Source: Herpetosiphon geysericola (GTDB lineage: Bacteria > Chloroflexota > Chloroflexia > Chloroflexales > Herpetosiphonaceae). Taken from it: a stretch of 64,000 nt of DNA. The notes below the pieces were generated by a model. It searched no databases and was not told the origin of the DNA. It was given only the letters and a program-made list of their open reading frames with translations. Location: NCBI RefSeq assembly GCF_001306135.1, contig NZ_LGKP01000035.1, forward strand, positions 62,001-126,000, given 5' to 3'. Positions 1 through 8,667 of the stretch are shown here, piece by piece (the first letter of the stretch is position 1; each line of letters starts with the position of its first letter). The position numbers and the translations under genes are program-made.

Positions 1-342
1 TACAACCAATTGTTTGAGCGCAAAGCGGGCGCGGCCAAGATTGCCGCCGCCATTGACTGCCAACACAGCGAAGTAGCCGGGGATGATTTGCGATGCCAAA
101 TAGGTGGCATTATCGGTCTCAACCGCGACATCACGGACTTGGCCAGCCTTTAAGCGCGAGGCGGCTCCCGCAGCGGCGGCAGCAAGGCCACCAAGCTCCA
201 CTTCAGCAACATCTTTGCTAAAGTTTGCATCAACATCGTTGAGGAGCATTTCAACGCCCAGCCCGTCTGTCCCCACGACTCCGGCCAATTTAACACCGGG
301 TACGTTTTCAATCGCGCTGGCCAAAATGTCTTTCATCCCCAT
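1..342 (-). CDS. Roadblock/LC7 domain protein (3' end cut by window edge)
   Basis: Reading the minus strand from an ATG at 342 gives an open frame of 114 codons that runs off the left edge. AAGGAG lies five bases before this ATG, which favours it over a second in-frame ATG at 336. The protein begins MGMKDILASAIENVPGVK and continues with alternating hydrophobic strands and a Gly/Ala-rich helix, typical of the roadblock/LC7 fold found in bacterial GTPase-activating (MglB-like) partners. It lies 84 bases downstream of recR in the same direction. In this fold small dimers modulate Ras-like GTPases such as MglA, but no GTPase gene is visible here, so its partner is unknown. Confidence 0.65.
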   Translation of the reverse strand, partial: MGMKDILASAIENVPGVKLAGVVGTDGLGVEMLLNDVDANFSKDVAEVELGGLAAAAAGAASRLKAGQVRDVAVETDNATYLASQIIPGYFAVLAVNGGGNLGRARFALKQLVV

Positions 343-426
343 AGTGGCTCCTTATCAACAAACTGTGCAGTGAGTTCTGATGTTTGAGCTATCATACCAC
401 ACCGCGCCCGCTCTGCAATGCGCTGC

Positions 427-1041
427 TTACATTTCGCGGCGGCCTTGCAGCGCGCGGCCCAAGGTTACTTCATCGGCATACTCTAAATCGCTGCCCATCG
501 GCAAGCCGCGCGCCAAGCGAGTTACCCGAATGCCCAAGGGAATAATCTCCCGCGCCAGATAGGCTGCGGTTGCATCGCCCTCAAGGTTGGGGTTGGTCGA
601 AAGAATCACTTCTTCGATTGGCTCAACCCGTAAACGGCCAAGCAACTCGCGAATCTTCAAATCTTCGGGGTTAATGCCTTCGACAGGCGAAATTGCTCCG
701 TGCAGCACATGATACAGGCCTTTGAACTCGCCAGTGCGCTCCAACGCCACCACATCGAGCGGCTCCTCGACCACACAAACTTGGCGTTCGTTACGATTGG
801 CATTGGTGCAAATGCTACATGGGTCATCAACCGTAATGTTAAAGCAGCGATTGCAAAAAATTGTTGTATCTTTCATGGCCATAATTGCATTGGCCAAGCG
901 CTCAGATTGCTCACGTTTGGCGCGCAGCAGATAAAAAACTAAGCGCGATGCCGATTTTGGCCCAATGCCAGGCAAGCGATTAAATTCATCAATTAATTTT
1001 GAAACTGGTTCTGGTGTAATTGTATCGTACCCAAATGCCAC
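427..1041 (-). CDS. recR: Recombination protein RecR
   Basis: This 204-residue protein has the standard RecR length and layout. There is an N-terminal helix-hairpin-helix (LPGIGPKSASR, about residue 23), a four-cysteine zinc site (C63, C66, C75, C78) and a Toprim domain beginning near VCVVEEPLD at about residue 88. RecR forms a ring clamp that, with RecO and RecF, helps load RecA on gapped DNA. The start is GTG at 1041, with GGAG eight bases upstream. It follows ybaB in the same direction, the order dnaX-ybaB-recR being common in bacteria, but a hairpin with a T-run separates ybaB from recR. Confidence 0.96.
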   Translation of the reverse strand: MAFGYDTITPEPVSKLIDEFNRLPGIGPKSASRLVFYLLRAKREQSERLANAIMAMKDTTIFCNRCFNITVDDPCSICTNANRNERQVCVVEEPLDVVALERTGEFKGLYHVLHGAISPVEGINPEDLKIRELLGRLRVEPIEEVILSTNPNLEGDATAAYLAREIIPLGIRVTRLARGLPMGSDLEYADEVTLGRALQGRREM

Positions 1042-1064
1042 AGTATACGCTCCACAGTTAAGTT

Positions 1065-1092
1065 AAAACAGGGTGGTCGCACGACCACCCTG
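1065..1092 (-). terminator. Rho-independent terminator between ybaB and recR
   Basis: A perfect 11-bp inverted repeat (1069-1079 with 1082-1092) is followed on the minus strand by TTTT. It sits just after the ybaB stop and only 24 bases before the recR start, so recR expression may depend on readthrough. Confidence 0.65.
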
Positions 1093-1112
1093 AGTCGGGT
1101 TTAGCCGCCGTT

Positions 1113-1418
1113 TTAGAACAAGCCAGGAATGTTCAAGCCGCCAGTGAGTGGCCCCATTTTGGCGTTTGAAATCTCTTCGGCCTTCTTCGAGGCATCGTTG
1201 ATCGCCAACATTAGCAAATCTTGCAGCATTTCGATTTCGTTGGGGTCAACCGCTTCTGGCGCGATGGTAATGCTGATAATTTCGCGGTGGCCGTTCATTT
1301 TGACTTCGATCACGCCGCCGCCAGCGCTACCTTCGACCTGAGTTTTGCCCAAATCTTCTTGAGCTTGCATCAATTTCTTTTGCATTTGTTGCAATTGATT
1401 GAGCATTTTGCGATCCAT
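1113..1418 (-). CDS. YbaB/EbfC family nucleoid-associated protein
   Basis: The product is 101 residues, the usual size for the YbaB/EbfC family of small dimeric DNA-binding proteins. It opens with a Gln/Met-rich amphipathic helix (MLNQLQQMQKKLMQAQEDL), then a Gly-rich turn (GSAGGGVIEVKMNGHREI) and a C-terminal helix with a Gly-rich tail, all characteristic. The ATG at 1418 has an AGGAG site upstream. It lies 77 bases after dnaX, the classic neighbourhood of this family. The role in DNA organisation is inferred from the family. Confidence 0.93.
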   Translation of the reverse strand: MDRKMLNQLQQMQKKLMQAQEDLGKTQVEGSAGGGVIEVKMNGHREIISITIAPEAVDPNEIEMLQDLLMLAINDASKKAEEISNAKMGPLTGGLNIPGLF

Positions 1419-1495
1419 TATGATACTCCTTTGTAGAAAATTGCTATCCTAAAGCAGTGCAAGTATAAGAAATTCAATCTAAATGTCAACGTAGT

Positions 1496-3223
1496 TTAGC
1501 TGCCATCCTCTTGGACGCCAACAATCCGCGCATCGAAGATGTTGCGCGCTGCTTTGACAATCTGATCCTTCATAATCTCTTCGCGTTGGCGACGAGCATC
1601 ACGGGCGCGATTTTGCTGATCGCGGTTGGCTTCTTCGCCACGCACAAAGATTTGGCGGCCAACTGCTTTGGCAAGCAGATCTTCGATCAAACGGCGCTGG
1701 GTTTGGTCATCAAGTTGTTTGGTGTGAAACGGCGATGGCGTGCCAATCAGCAAGGTATTATCTTCTAAACCCAATGGCTCGCAGCTTTTGAGCACCGCTT
1801 GCAAACGTGGATTATAGGGCTTGAGATCTTCGATGACTTGCAACCAAACCGCCTCAACTTCGGCCAGCAAAATCTCCGATTCAGCCAAAACGATATGTTG
1901 CTCGGCTTCGGGCAGCGGTTGAGCCACTACAACCGCAGCAACTGGCGCTGCTTCAACAACCTGTGGTGGTTGCTCAACGATTGCTGGCTCTACTTTCGCA
2001 GCGACTGGGGCAACTGGCGTTGGCCGTTGCGGCGCTGCTGGTTCTGTTTGGCGCGGCGCTGCTGGCGCTGGGGTTGGGCGCGCTACTGGCACAACTCCGC
2101 CGCGGATTGGGCTGGCTGCTGCAACCGCAACTGGCGCAGGCACAACCAATGCTTCGACAACCGCCATCTCCAAAGGCAACTGGCCATAGGGCGTAGTGCG
2201 CAATTGATGATCAAGCCCGCTAAAGATTTTGAGCCAAGCCAAAATCGAGGCCAAGGCTAATTGCTGCGAATGGCTTTGCATCGTGGCCAAGACATCGTGG
2301 CCAACATCGAGCAAGTCGGCGGAGCCGCCCGATTTGAGTAACATCAGGCCACGCAGATAGCTCACCACATCGCGGGTAAATTGGCGTAAATCAGCGCCTT
2401 GGTCGGCAATTGTGTTGATCACGCTGAGCGCTGCGGCCACATCCTCAGCAGCAAACGCCGCAACCAAGGTTTCGACCTCACGCGAGGCGGTTGCCCCCAG
2501 CAAACTTTGCACGCGGCTTAATGGAATTTGAGGCTCGCCATAGCCCATCAGCTGATCGAGGATGCTCATGGCATCGCGCATCGAGCCAGTTGCCGCACGA
2601 GCGATCGCTTCAGCTACGCCTGGTTCGAGGAAAATGCCTTCTTCGCCAGCAACCCATTCGAGGTGGGCAATCGTGTTGGCGATCGTATGCCGATTGAAGA
2701 CAAAACGCTGACAGCGCGAAAGAATCGTCGCTGGCACTTTGTGAAATTCAGTCGTCGCCAAAATAAACATGGCATGATCTGGTGGTTCTTCGAGGGTTTT
2801 GAGCAAGGCATTGAAGGCGGCAGTGCTCAGCATATGCACTTCGTCGATCACATAGACTTTTTTGCGAAATTGGGTTGGGCGAAATTGCACTTTTTCAATA
2901 ATTTCGCGGGCATCATCAACGCTGGTATGCGAGGCTGCGTCCATCTCAATCACATCGACGGCGCGACCTTCGACAATTGCGCGGCAAGCGCTGCACTCGC
3001 CACAAGGCCGCAAACGCGGATCGCTTTGCTCACAATTGACCGCCTTGGAAAGAATCCGTGCGGCACTCGTTTTGCCGACCCCGCGTGGCCCAGTAAATAA
3101 ATAGGCATGGCCAATCCGGTTAGCGGCAATTGCATTGCGCAACGCCTGCACAATATGGGCTTGGCCAACCAGATCATCAAAGGTCTGCGACCGCCATTTT
3201 CGATATAACGCTTGCGACGACAT
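1496..3223 (-). CDS. dnaX: DNA polymerase III subunit gamma/tau
   Basis: A 575-residue clamp-loader ATPase. The first 370 residues carry a Walker A (GPRGVGKT, 45-52), a zinc module (C64, C74, C77, C80), a DEVH Walker B (127-130), the arginine-finger motif LSRCQRF, and a sensor-2 segment (GSMRDAMSILDQ). An Ala/Pro/Val-rich linker of about 80 residues follows, then a C-terminal domain of the tau type. The protein loads the sliding clamp and links the polymerase to the helicase. The length suggests the tau form; I did not identify a programmed frameshift site that would make gamma. Confidence 0.96.
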   Translation of the reverse strand: MSSQALYRKWRSQTFDDLVGQAHIVQALRNAIAANRIGHAYLFTGPRGVGKTSAARILSKAVNCEQSDPRLRPCGECSACRAIVEGRAVDVIEMDAASHTSVDDAREIIEKVQFRPTQFRKKVYVIDEVHMLSTAAFNALLKTLEEPPDHAMFILATTEFHKVPATILSRCQRFVFNRHTIANTIAHLEWVAGEEGIFLEPGVAEAIARAATGSMRDAMSILDQLMGYGEPQIPLSRVQSLLGATASREVETLVAAFAAEDVAAALSVINTIADQGADLRQFTRDVVSYLRGLMLLKSGGSADLLDVGHDVLATMQSHSQQLALASILAWLKIFSGLDHQLRTTPYGQLPLEMAVVEALVVPAPVAVAAASPIRGGVVPVARPTPAPAAPRQTEPAAPQRPTPVAPVAAKVEPAIVEQPPQVVEAAPVAAVVVAQPLPEAEQHIVLAESEILLAEVEAVWLQVIEDLKPYNPRLQAVLKSCEPLGLEDNTLLIGTPSPFHTKQLDDQTQRRLIEDLLAKAVGRQIFVRGEEANRDQQNRARDARRQREEIMKDQIVKAARNIFDARIVGVQEDGS

Positions 3224-3704
3224 CTATACTCAACCCTTTTGAAACATCAGTCTCAATTATAGCATGCTCCCGAAGGAGAACATAGAACATAGAGCAAAGA
3301 GCATAGAACATAGAGCAAAGTCAGAAGTCAAAAGGCAACAATCAAAAAAGGGATGAGGCTAGGGGCTTTTGGCTATGGGAACAGCACTCAAAAAATCTGT
3401 AGCTAAAATCATCCTTCGCGATCTTCGTGTTCTTCGCGGTTTCTGTCCTTCGTGGATCGAGCTTTTAATGCAGAGGTGCAGAGGAACGAAGGCTATTGGC
3501 TTTGGGCTAGGAGGACATAATCCAATGAATCTGTGCTAATCTGTGGCTTAAAAATACTCATTCGTGCAATTCGTGGAATTCGTAGCTAAAAATAAATCTT
3601 CGTGCCCTTCGTGGATCATCAACATCAACTCCGTGGTATACGAGTTGCAATTAATCTCGCTAGCACGAATTGAGGATTTAACTTATGCACGCGAGGAGGC
3701 CCAG
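3224..3704. repeat. Intergenic region with degenerate CACGAAG/CATAGA-type repeats
   Basis: No coding frame here looks real. Short words recur in imperfect tandem: 'agaacatagagcaaag' units at about 3280-3325, and 'ttcgtgttcttcgcgg', 'ttcgtggatc' and 'attcgtggaattcgt' words at about 3413-3625. The same vocabulary, on either strand, fills the gaps near 21953-22325, 37082-37190, 56270-56470 and 63938-64000. It is a low-complexity dispersed repeat of unknown role. Confidence 0.6.
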
Positions 3705-4787
3705 ATGCAGCCGAGCATCCTGAATTTATTTAAGCAAACCTTCAAAGAATGGGGCGATGATAAAGTGCCTCGTTTAGGGGCGGCCTTAGCCTATTACACC
3801 GTGTTTTCCTTGGCTCCACTCTTGATCATTGCGATTAGCATTGCTGGCTTGGTGTTTGATCAAGAGGCGGCGCGCGGCGAAGTAACCCGCCAATTATCGA
3901 CCCTGATTAGTGACGATGCTGCCAAAGCGATCAACGAGATTATTGAGCAATCGAGCAACGAACGCTCAGGCATTATTGGGACGCTGATTGGGCTTGCAAC
4001 CTTGCTCTTTGGTGCATCGGGTGTATTCGGCCAGCTCAAAGATGCTATGAACACAATTTGGGGCGTTGAGCCAAAGCCTGGGCGTGGAATTTGGGGCTTT
4101 GTCCAAGAACGCTTTTTCTCGTTCACCATGGTGCTGGGTGTGGGCTTTTTGCTCTTAGTTTCGTTAATTATCAGCACGATTCTTGATGCTGGCAAAAATT
4201 GGCTGTTTGGTGAAGAGATTGGGATTCTATTTCAAATGATTAATCTTCTTGTTTCATTTGGCATTATCACGGTAGTCTTTGCGCTCCTGTTCAAATTCTT
4301 GCCCGATGTCAAAATGGCTTGGCGCGATGTGTGGATCGGCGCAGCCCTGACTGCTTTTCTGTTTACGGTTGGTAAATTTGCGATTGGCCAATATCTGAGC
4401 CGTAGCAGCACGGCCTCGACCTTTGGTGCAGCTGGCTCATTAATTATTATCCTCGTGTGGGTGTATTATTCGAGCCAAATTCTCTTTTTTGGCGCTGAAT
4501 TTACCCAAGTGTATGCCAATATGTATGGCTCGCATGTGCTGCCCGATGATAATGCGGTGGCAGTTACCGACGCTGCTCGGGCTGAACAAGGCTTGAGCAA
4601 TCGGCATTCGCCGCGCGATCATCGCACCCCACGCCCAGCTACCAGCGTTGGCACGCCGCAAGTTATTGTGACTGAACGCTTTAAATCGTTGGAAAAACAA
4701 CGCTATCTGGCGGCTGTTTTGGGCTTTTTGTTGGCAGTCGTTGCTGGCGCATTCAAAAGTTTGCTCAAAGATAAACCAGTATCCTAA
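3705..4787 (+). CDS. YihY/virulence factor BrkB family membrane protein
   Basis: A 360-residue inner-membrane protein with six hydrophobic segments. The N-terminal DKVPRLGAALAYYTVFSLAPLL and the later GASGVFGQLKDAMNTIWG and FGAEFTQVYA segments are hallmarks of the YihY/BrkB family. The biochemical function of the family is not settled; it was once mis-annotated as ribonuclease BN. The ATG at 3705 was chosen because AGGAGG lies five bases upstream; the frame is open for 47 more codons upstream but those lie in repeat-like DNA. A polar tail of about 80 residues precedes a final hydrophobic segment. It appears monocistronic, with a hairpin after its stop. Confidence 0.9.
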   Translation: MQPSILNLFKQTFKEWGDDKVPRLGAALAYYTVFSLAPLLIIAISIAGLVFDQEAARGEVTRQLSTLISDDAAKAINEIIEQSSNERSGIIGTLIGLATLLFGASGVFGQLKDAMNTIWGVEPKPGRGIWGFVQERFFSFTMVLGVGFLLLVSLIISTILDAGKNWLFGEEIGILFQMINLLVSFGIITVVFALLFKFLPDVKMAWRDVWIGAALTAFLFTVGKFAIGQYLSRSSTASTFGAAGSLIIILVWVYYSSQILFFGAEFTQVYANMYGSHVLPDDNAVAVTDAARAEQGLSNRHSPRDHRTPRPATSVGTPQVIVTERFKSLEKQRYLAAVLGFLLAVVAGAFKSLLKDKPVS

Positions 4788-4808
4788 AAAACTAACACGA
4801 CGCAAAAC

Positions 4809-4840
4809 GGCGGGGCTTAGGCTCCGCTTTGTTATTTTAG
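4809..4840 (+). terminator. Probable terminator after the YihY gene
   Basis: GCGGGGC and GCTCCGC (4810-4816 with 4821-4827, one G-U pair) form a GC-rich stem with a four-base loop, followed by TTTGTTATTTT, 22 bases after the stop codon. Confidence 0.55.
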
Positions 4841-4986
4841 GTTTAGGTGGAAATTCTTGGGGGGGCTTATCTGATTTCATGATACCATGCGCGACAAGCC
4901 TGAGTCAATCGGCAATTGGATCAGTAGACAAATGAATCTGGCTGCCCTACGATAGCCGTTCAAGCCATCCAAGAGGAGTGTATGCT

Positions 4987-5406
4987 ATGACAGACCTGCG
5001 GCAGTCCGAAGAAGCATATCAAGTCGAGCGTGAATACAAGCGCATGGAGCGTGAATTGCAGGAAGCCAAGGTGGCTAATCGCGAGTTGCGCCGACGGCTG
5101 GAAAAGGTTCAGCAACAGCTCAACGAAACATCGAATGCCTACAATAAAACTGTCAAAAATATGCTCGATATGATTCGTGAGAACAATGAATTAACCGTTG
5201 AATGTGAACGCCTGCGTTGGTATACCGGGCGCTACGATAGCGAACAGATTCGGGTTGAAACCAAGCAATTGCCCAAACTCAGCCCTGATGAAGCCCGCGC
5301 AATTCGCAAGGCCATGGCCCGTTTGCACCACCCCGACATTGGCGGCAGCATCGAACGCATGCAATTGTGGAATAATCTCTTAGACCAGATTGAGCAAGGC
5401 CATTAG
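4987..5406 (+). CDS. Coiled-coil protein with a C-terminal J-domain-like HPD motif
   Basis: A 139-residue protein. Residues 8-80 are almost wholly charged heptad-like helix, predicted coiled coil. The C-terminal 40 residues read LSPDEARAIRKAMARLHHPD with HPD at 115-117, then IGGSIERMQLWNNLLDQI. This matches helix II, the HPD loop and helix III of DnaJ proteins, without an obvious helix I. HPD is the element by which J proteins stimulate Hsp70 ATPase, so a co-chaperone or Hsp70-recruiting role is possible but inferred. The ATG at 4987 has GAGGAG eight bases upstream; GTG at 4978 overlaps that site. rsmI follows 17 bases later, so the two are probably co-transcribed. Confidence 0.7.
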   Translation: MTDLRQSEEAYQVEREYKRMERELQEAKVANRELRRRLEKVQQQLNETSNAYNKTVKNMLDMIRENNELTVECERLRWYTGRYDSEQIRVETKQLPKLSPDEARAIRKAMARLHHPDIGGSIERMQLWNNLLDQIEQGH

Positions 5407-5423
5407 GCCCAACAAGGAAGGTT

Positions 5424-6317
5424 ATGGCTGTACTGTATGTGGTTGCTACCCCCATTGGCAACCTTGAAGATATTAGTCCGCGTGGTTTGCGTATTTTGCA
5501 AGAGGTTGGCTTGATTGCCGCCGAAGATACGCGCCACACCCGCAGATTGCTGCAACGCTATCAGATTGAAACTAGGCTGATTGCCTATCACGAGCACAAT
5601 AAACTTGCTCGTTTGGATACGATTTTGCTGGCCTTGGCCAACGGCGAGGATGTAGCGTTGGTGAGCGATGCTGGCACGCCAGCAATTTCCGACCCTGGCT
5701 ACGAGCTGGTTGGGGCGGTGATTGGCGCTGGCTTTGCGGTGGTGCCAATTCCTGGGCCAAGCGCGGTGATTACTGGGCTTAGTGCTTCTGGTTTGCCAAC
5801 TGATCGCTTTTATTATTTGGGCTTTCCGCCACGCCGCTCGAAAGAACGTTGTGCCCTGTTCAGCGAAGTTGTCGATATTCCAGCAACCTTGGTGTTGTAT
5901 GAGGCACCACATCGAATCTGTGATAGTTTAGCCGATGCCTTAAGCGTATTGGGCGATCGTCCGGCGGCGGTGGCCCGCGAATTAACCAAATTGCACGAGC
6001 AGTTTGTGCGTGGCACGCTCAGCGAATTGGTGTCCCATTTCAATACGACCGAGCCGCGCGGCGAATTTGTGTTGATGATTGGCGGCGCTACCCGTCCTGC
6101 CAAACGTAAACCAACCAGCCCCGTAACCAACGAGCTTGGCGTTGTGGTTGCTAGCGATGAGTTACCCATAGAAGTCGATTGGGATTTGATTCGCGCTGAG
6201 TTGCAACGCTTGCGCGCTGAAGGCTGGACGGGCACCAAAGCCGCCAAACAGCTCGCCAAACAATACGAGCTTGATCGCCATCAAGTCTATAGCGAATGGA
6301 GCAACTTGCCAGAATAA
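5424..6317 (+). CDS. rsmI: 16S rRNA (cytidine(1402)-2'-O)-methyltransferase RsmI
   Basis: A 297-residue SAM-dependent methyltransferase of the tetrapyrrole-methylase fold. It shows the family motifs VATPIGNLEDISPRGL, AAEDTRHTRRLL, SDAGTPAISDPG and PIPGPSAVITGLSASGLP. RsmI methylates the 2'-OH of C1402 in the decoding centre. An AAGGA site precedes the ATG at 5424. The C-terminal part, about residues 230-297, carries a small helical RsmI-type tail (GWTGTKAAKQLAKQYELDRHQVY). Co-directional with the HPD coiled-coil gene 17 bases upstream. Confidence 0.95.
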   Translation: MAVLYVVATPIGNLEDISPRGLRILQEVGLIAAEDTRHTRRLLQRYQIETRLIAYHEHNKLARLDTILLALANGEDVALVSDAGTPAISDPGYELVGAVIGAGFAVVPIPGPSAVITGLSASGLPTDRFYYLGFPPRRSKERCALFSEVVDIPATLVLYEAPHRICDSLADALSVLGDRPAAVARELTKLHEQFVRGTLSELVSHFNTTEPRGEFVLMIGGATRPAKRKPTSPVTNELGVVVASDELPIEVDWDLIRAELQRLRAEGWTGTKAAKQLAKQYELDRHQVYSEWSNLPE

Positions 6318-6395
6318 GCCCAGCACTTTTGAAAGCCGCTGAGGATCGTATTCGGCTCATGCACCCTGTTATGGATAGTCCACAGAATAAACATT

Positions 6396-6457
6396 AGGGG
6401 GTGCAGGGGGGATGAAAACCCCCTGCGTTTCCCTCCGCCGGAGGGACGGAAGGGTGG
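6396..6457 (-). repeat. Hairpin-rich intergenic repeat, copy 1
   Basis: One of four copies of an element of about 63 bp. This copy contains GCAGGGGG pairing with CCCCCTGC and CCCTCCG pairing with CGGAGGG, ending in ACGGAAGGGTGG. Its orientation matches copy 3 (25928-25990) and is opposite to copies 2 and 4. Confidence 0.7.
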
Positions 6458-6595
6458 CGAATTCGAGTTGAAGCAAAAACCTGTAGATTGCCAGAATAAG
6501 CCCAAAGTCGCACTCGTGACTGGTCATTTAAGGCGTATGATTAAGCTTGGGAATTAATCGAACTGTCCTAAGCAGTGTGTGACGAAAGGTCTTTC

Positions 6596-7324
6596 ATGAG
6601 CGAGCAAACATTTACGCCCAAACGGATTTTGGTGGTCGTTGCCCACCCCGACGATGCAGAGTTTGTCTGTAGCGGCACTTTGTCGCGCTGGTATCGCGAG
6701 GGCCACGAGATCCATTTTTGTCTCTGCACCGATGGTAATCATGGCTCAAGCGACCCCAACATGACTTCCGAGCGCTTGGCTGAAATTCGCCAAGCTGAGC
6801 AACGGGCCGCTGCGGCGCATGTTGGGGCCGATGTAAGCTTTCTGAGTTTTGAAGATGCAGCGTTGGAGCCAACCCAAGAAGTGCGCAAAGCAATTACGCG
6901 GGTGATTCGGCGCTTCAAGCCCGATATTGTGGTCTGCCAAGACCCAGCCTTCCGTTATAGCGATGATTATTTGAACCATCCCGACCATGTGGCAGCTGGC
7001 AACGCCACCTTTGCTGCAATTATGCCCGCAGCTTCAACCCGTTTGATCTTCCCTGAACTCTTGGAAGAAGGGCTTGAACCACATAATGTCCGTCAGGTAT
7101 ATTTGATGGGTGGTGCGCAAGTTGATACGTGGATTGGTTTGACTGAGGAAGACTTCCAATTGAAACTCAAGGCTTTGCGTGAGCATAAATGCCAGTTGGG
7201 CGATTGGGAGCCAGAACAGATGATGCGGGAGTGGGCTGTCTCTACCGCGAAGTTGGCGCGCGAGGCTGGGGTTGATTGCGAATTGGCCGAATCGTTTAAG
7301 CTCGTGACCCTAGTTCGAGATTAA
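6596..7324 (+). CDS. PIG-L (LmbE-like) family deacetylase
   Basis: A 242-residue protein of the zinc-dependent PIG-L family, which removes acetyl groups from GlcNAc-type substrates such as mycothiol or bacillithiol precursors and sugar conjugates. The first metal motif AHPDDAEF is at residues 16-23 and the later HPDHVAAG supplies the third ligand. The real substrate cannot be told from sequence. Start ATG 6596 has AAAGG seven bases upstream; an in-frame GTG at 6575 is less likely. The last 29 bases overlap the 3' end of the convergent HD-like gene. Confidence 0.88.
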   Translation: MSEQTFTPKRILVVVAHPDDAEFVCSGTLSRWYREGHEIHFCLCTDGNHGSSDPNMTSERLAEIRQAEQRAAAAHVGADVSFLSFEDAALEPTQEVRKAITRVIRRFKPDIVVCQDPAFRYSDDYLNHPDHVAAGNATFAAIMPAASTRLIFPELLEEGLEPHNVRQVYLMGGAQVDTWIGLTEEDFQLKLKALREHKCQLGDWEPEQMMREWAVSTAKLAREAGVDCELAESFKLVTLVRD

Positions 7325-7997
7325 GCAAGCGTTGGGCTGAACTGATAAAGCGAGGATCGTAGGCCGCAATTTCGTGCCAACGGTCCTCGTCGTTTTGCAG
7401 GCCGCTCAGCAAACGTTGTTGTACATCAAGCAAGGCATTGCGAATAGTGGGATAGGCGCGTTTTTGCTCGAAGCGCCCAACATCAAGCACCTCGCGGGCT
7501 AGTTCTACGCTATATTTGGCGATCCAGCGCGGCTTAAGCCGCTGCCAATCCAGCAAGGGCATTGGTCTGGTGTTGCTCAAAAGATCGCTGGTTTTAACCC
7601 AAAACGCTTGCGGTGGCAAGATAGCAATCGTTGAATAATATTGCTCAGTGGTTTTGTTATGCCGATTCAGGCCATCCAACAAGGGCAATAAATCGCCAAG
7701 CCGCACTAAAGCTGGCCGCGTGTTAATGTATTGCAGCAGTTCGTCGCGGCTAATTTGATCATCTTCAAGCAAATCGTGCCACAGCGCAATTACTGTGGCA
7801 ATTTCATCGCGAATGCCAAACACCTCGAAAATCTGCAAGGCAACTTCAACTAAATGATACAAATAGGGCTGATCGCTGAGTGGACGCATGCGCCCAGCGT
7901 TACGTTCCACCGCTAGTTGTAACGCTGGCTCGACTGCTGAGCCAAGGTGCGTTGCTCGCAGCCGTGCCAGTAACGCTTCAGTTGGTAGATGTTGCAT
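7296..7997 (-). CDS. HD-domain-like protein
   Basis: A 233-residue protein whose N-terminal half has PYLYHLVEVALQIFEVFG and then TVIALWHDLLEDDQ. This is the H...HD...ED arrangement of HD phosphohydrolases, closest in feel to RelA/SpoT-type (p)ppGpp hydrolase domains. No synthetase or TGS domain follows; the C-terminal half is helical and unrecognised. A nucleotide or phosphate-ester hydrolase is the reasonable guess. AGGAGG precedes the ATG. It is the last gene of a tight minus-strand run after trhO and the SDR gene (13-base gap) and overlaps the PIG-L gene tail-to-tail by 29 bases. Confidence 0.6.
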   Translation of the reverse strand: MQHLPTEALLARLRATHLGSAVEPALQLAVERNAGRMRPLSDQPYLYHLVEVALQIFEVFGIRDEIATVIALWHDLLEDDQISRDELLQYINTRPALVRLGDLLPLLDGLNRHNKTTEQYYSTIAILPPQAFWVKTSDLLSNTRPMPLLDWQRLKPRWIAKYSVELAREVLDVGRFEQKRAYPTIRNALLDVQQRLLSGLQNDEDRWHEIAAYDPRFISSAQRLLNLELGSRA

Positions 7998-8010
7998 CAG
8001 AACCTCCTTG

Positions 8011-8667
8011 TTAGCGAATTAATCGCCAGAATGAGCGACCTTCAAGGGTCTTGCCAATTGTGGTTGGGTCTTCGAGGCTTTTGAAAAAGCTCAAAGCCAA
8101 ATCATTGACATCAACAGGGCGCATCACTGCACCCAAGCGGCCAATTAATGGCAATTTGCTGAGCAAGGCAAAAGGCAAACTTGCCAGTTGAATTGCCCGC
8201 CGACTTGGCCCAACAATCGCCGCAGGCCGCAAAATCGTCCAATCGAGGCCACTTTCGCGCACGGCCTTTTCAGTTTTGGCCTTCCAGCGTAAATACGAGC
8301 CAAGCGGCAAGCCTGCACCCGCCGAGCTAAGCAGCACAAAACGCTTTACGCCTTGTTTCTGAGCGGCTTTGATCAAAGCGATGGTTGTGCCATAATCAAC
8401 GGTTTCGTAATTTACGTCAGCAGTAAATTGGGCCTGCGTTGTGCCAATCGTTTGAAAGACAGCCTCGCAGCCTTCAAGCGCAGCCTCGACGCTGGCTTGA
8501 TCGCCAAAATCGCAGATCGCAAAATCTTGGCCAAGTGGGAAATGGCTTTTGCTGGTGGCGCTTTGGCGCACCAACGCTCGAACCTGCCATGCAGGATTAT
8601 TGGCAGCTTGGCTAATAATCCGTTGGCCTGTGTAGCCCGTCGCTCCGGCTAAGGCGATAATGGTCAT
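8011..8667 (-). CDS. Atypical SDR, NAD(P)H-binding protein
   Basis: A 218-residue Rossmann protein opening MTIIALAGATGYTGQR, the glycine motif of NmrA/atypical short-chain dehydrogenases. Later VKRFVLLSSAGAGLPLGSYLRWKAKTEKAV and SGLDWTILRPAAIVGPS are typical of the YwnB/HSCARG-like group used as redox sensors or small reductases. Substrate unknown. Its ATG overlaps the trhO stop in an ATGA junction, so the two are translationally linked. Confidence 0.82.
   Translation of the reverse strand: MTIIALAGATGYTGQRIISQAANNPAWQVRALVRQSATSKSHFPLGQDFAICDFGDQASVEAALEGCEAVFQTIGTTQAQFTADVNYETVDYGTTIALIKAAQKQGVKRFVLLSSAGAGLPLGSYLRWKAKTEKAVRESGLDWTILRPAAIVGPSRRAIQLASLPFALLSKLPLIGRLGAVMRPVDVNDLALSFFKSLEDPTTIGKTLEGRSFWRLIR

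Noticed and set aside
3564..3704. Longer N-terminus for the YihY protein
   Set aside because: The extension falls in CACGAAG-type repeat DNA, while AGGAGG is ideally placed for ATG 3705.
7296..7324. Tail-to-tail overlaps (also 28764-28767 and 63068-63092) as signs of frameshift
   Set aside because: Both members of each pair have full-length, motif-complete proteins; short convergent overlaps are ordinary.
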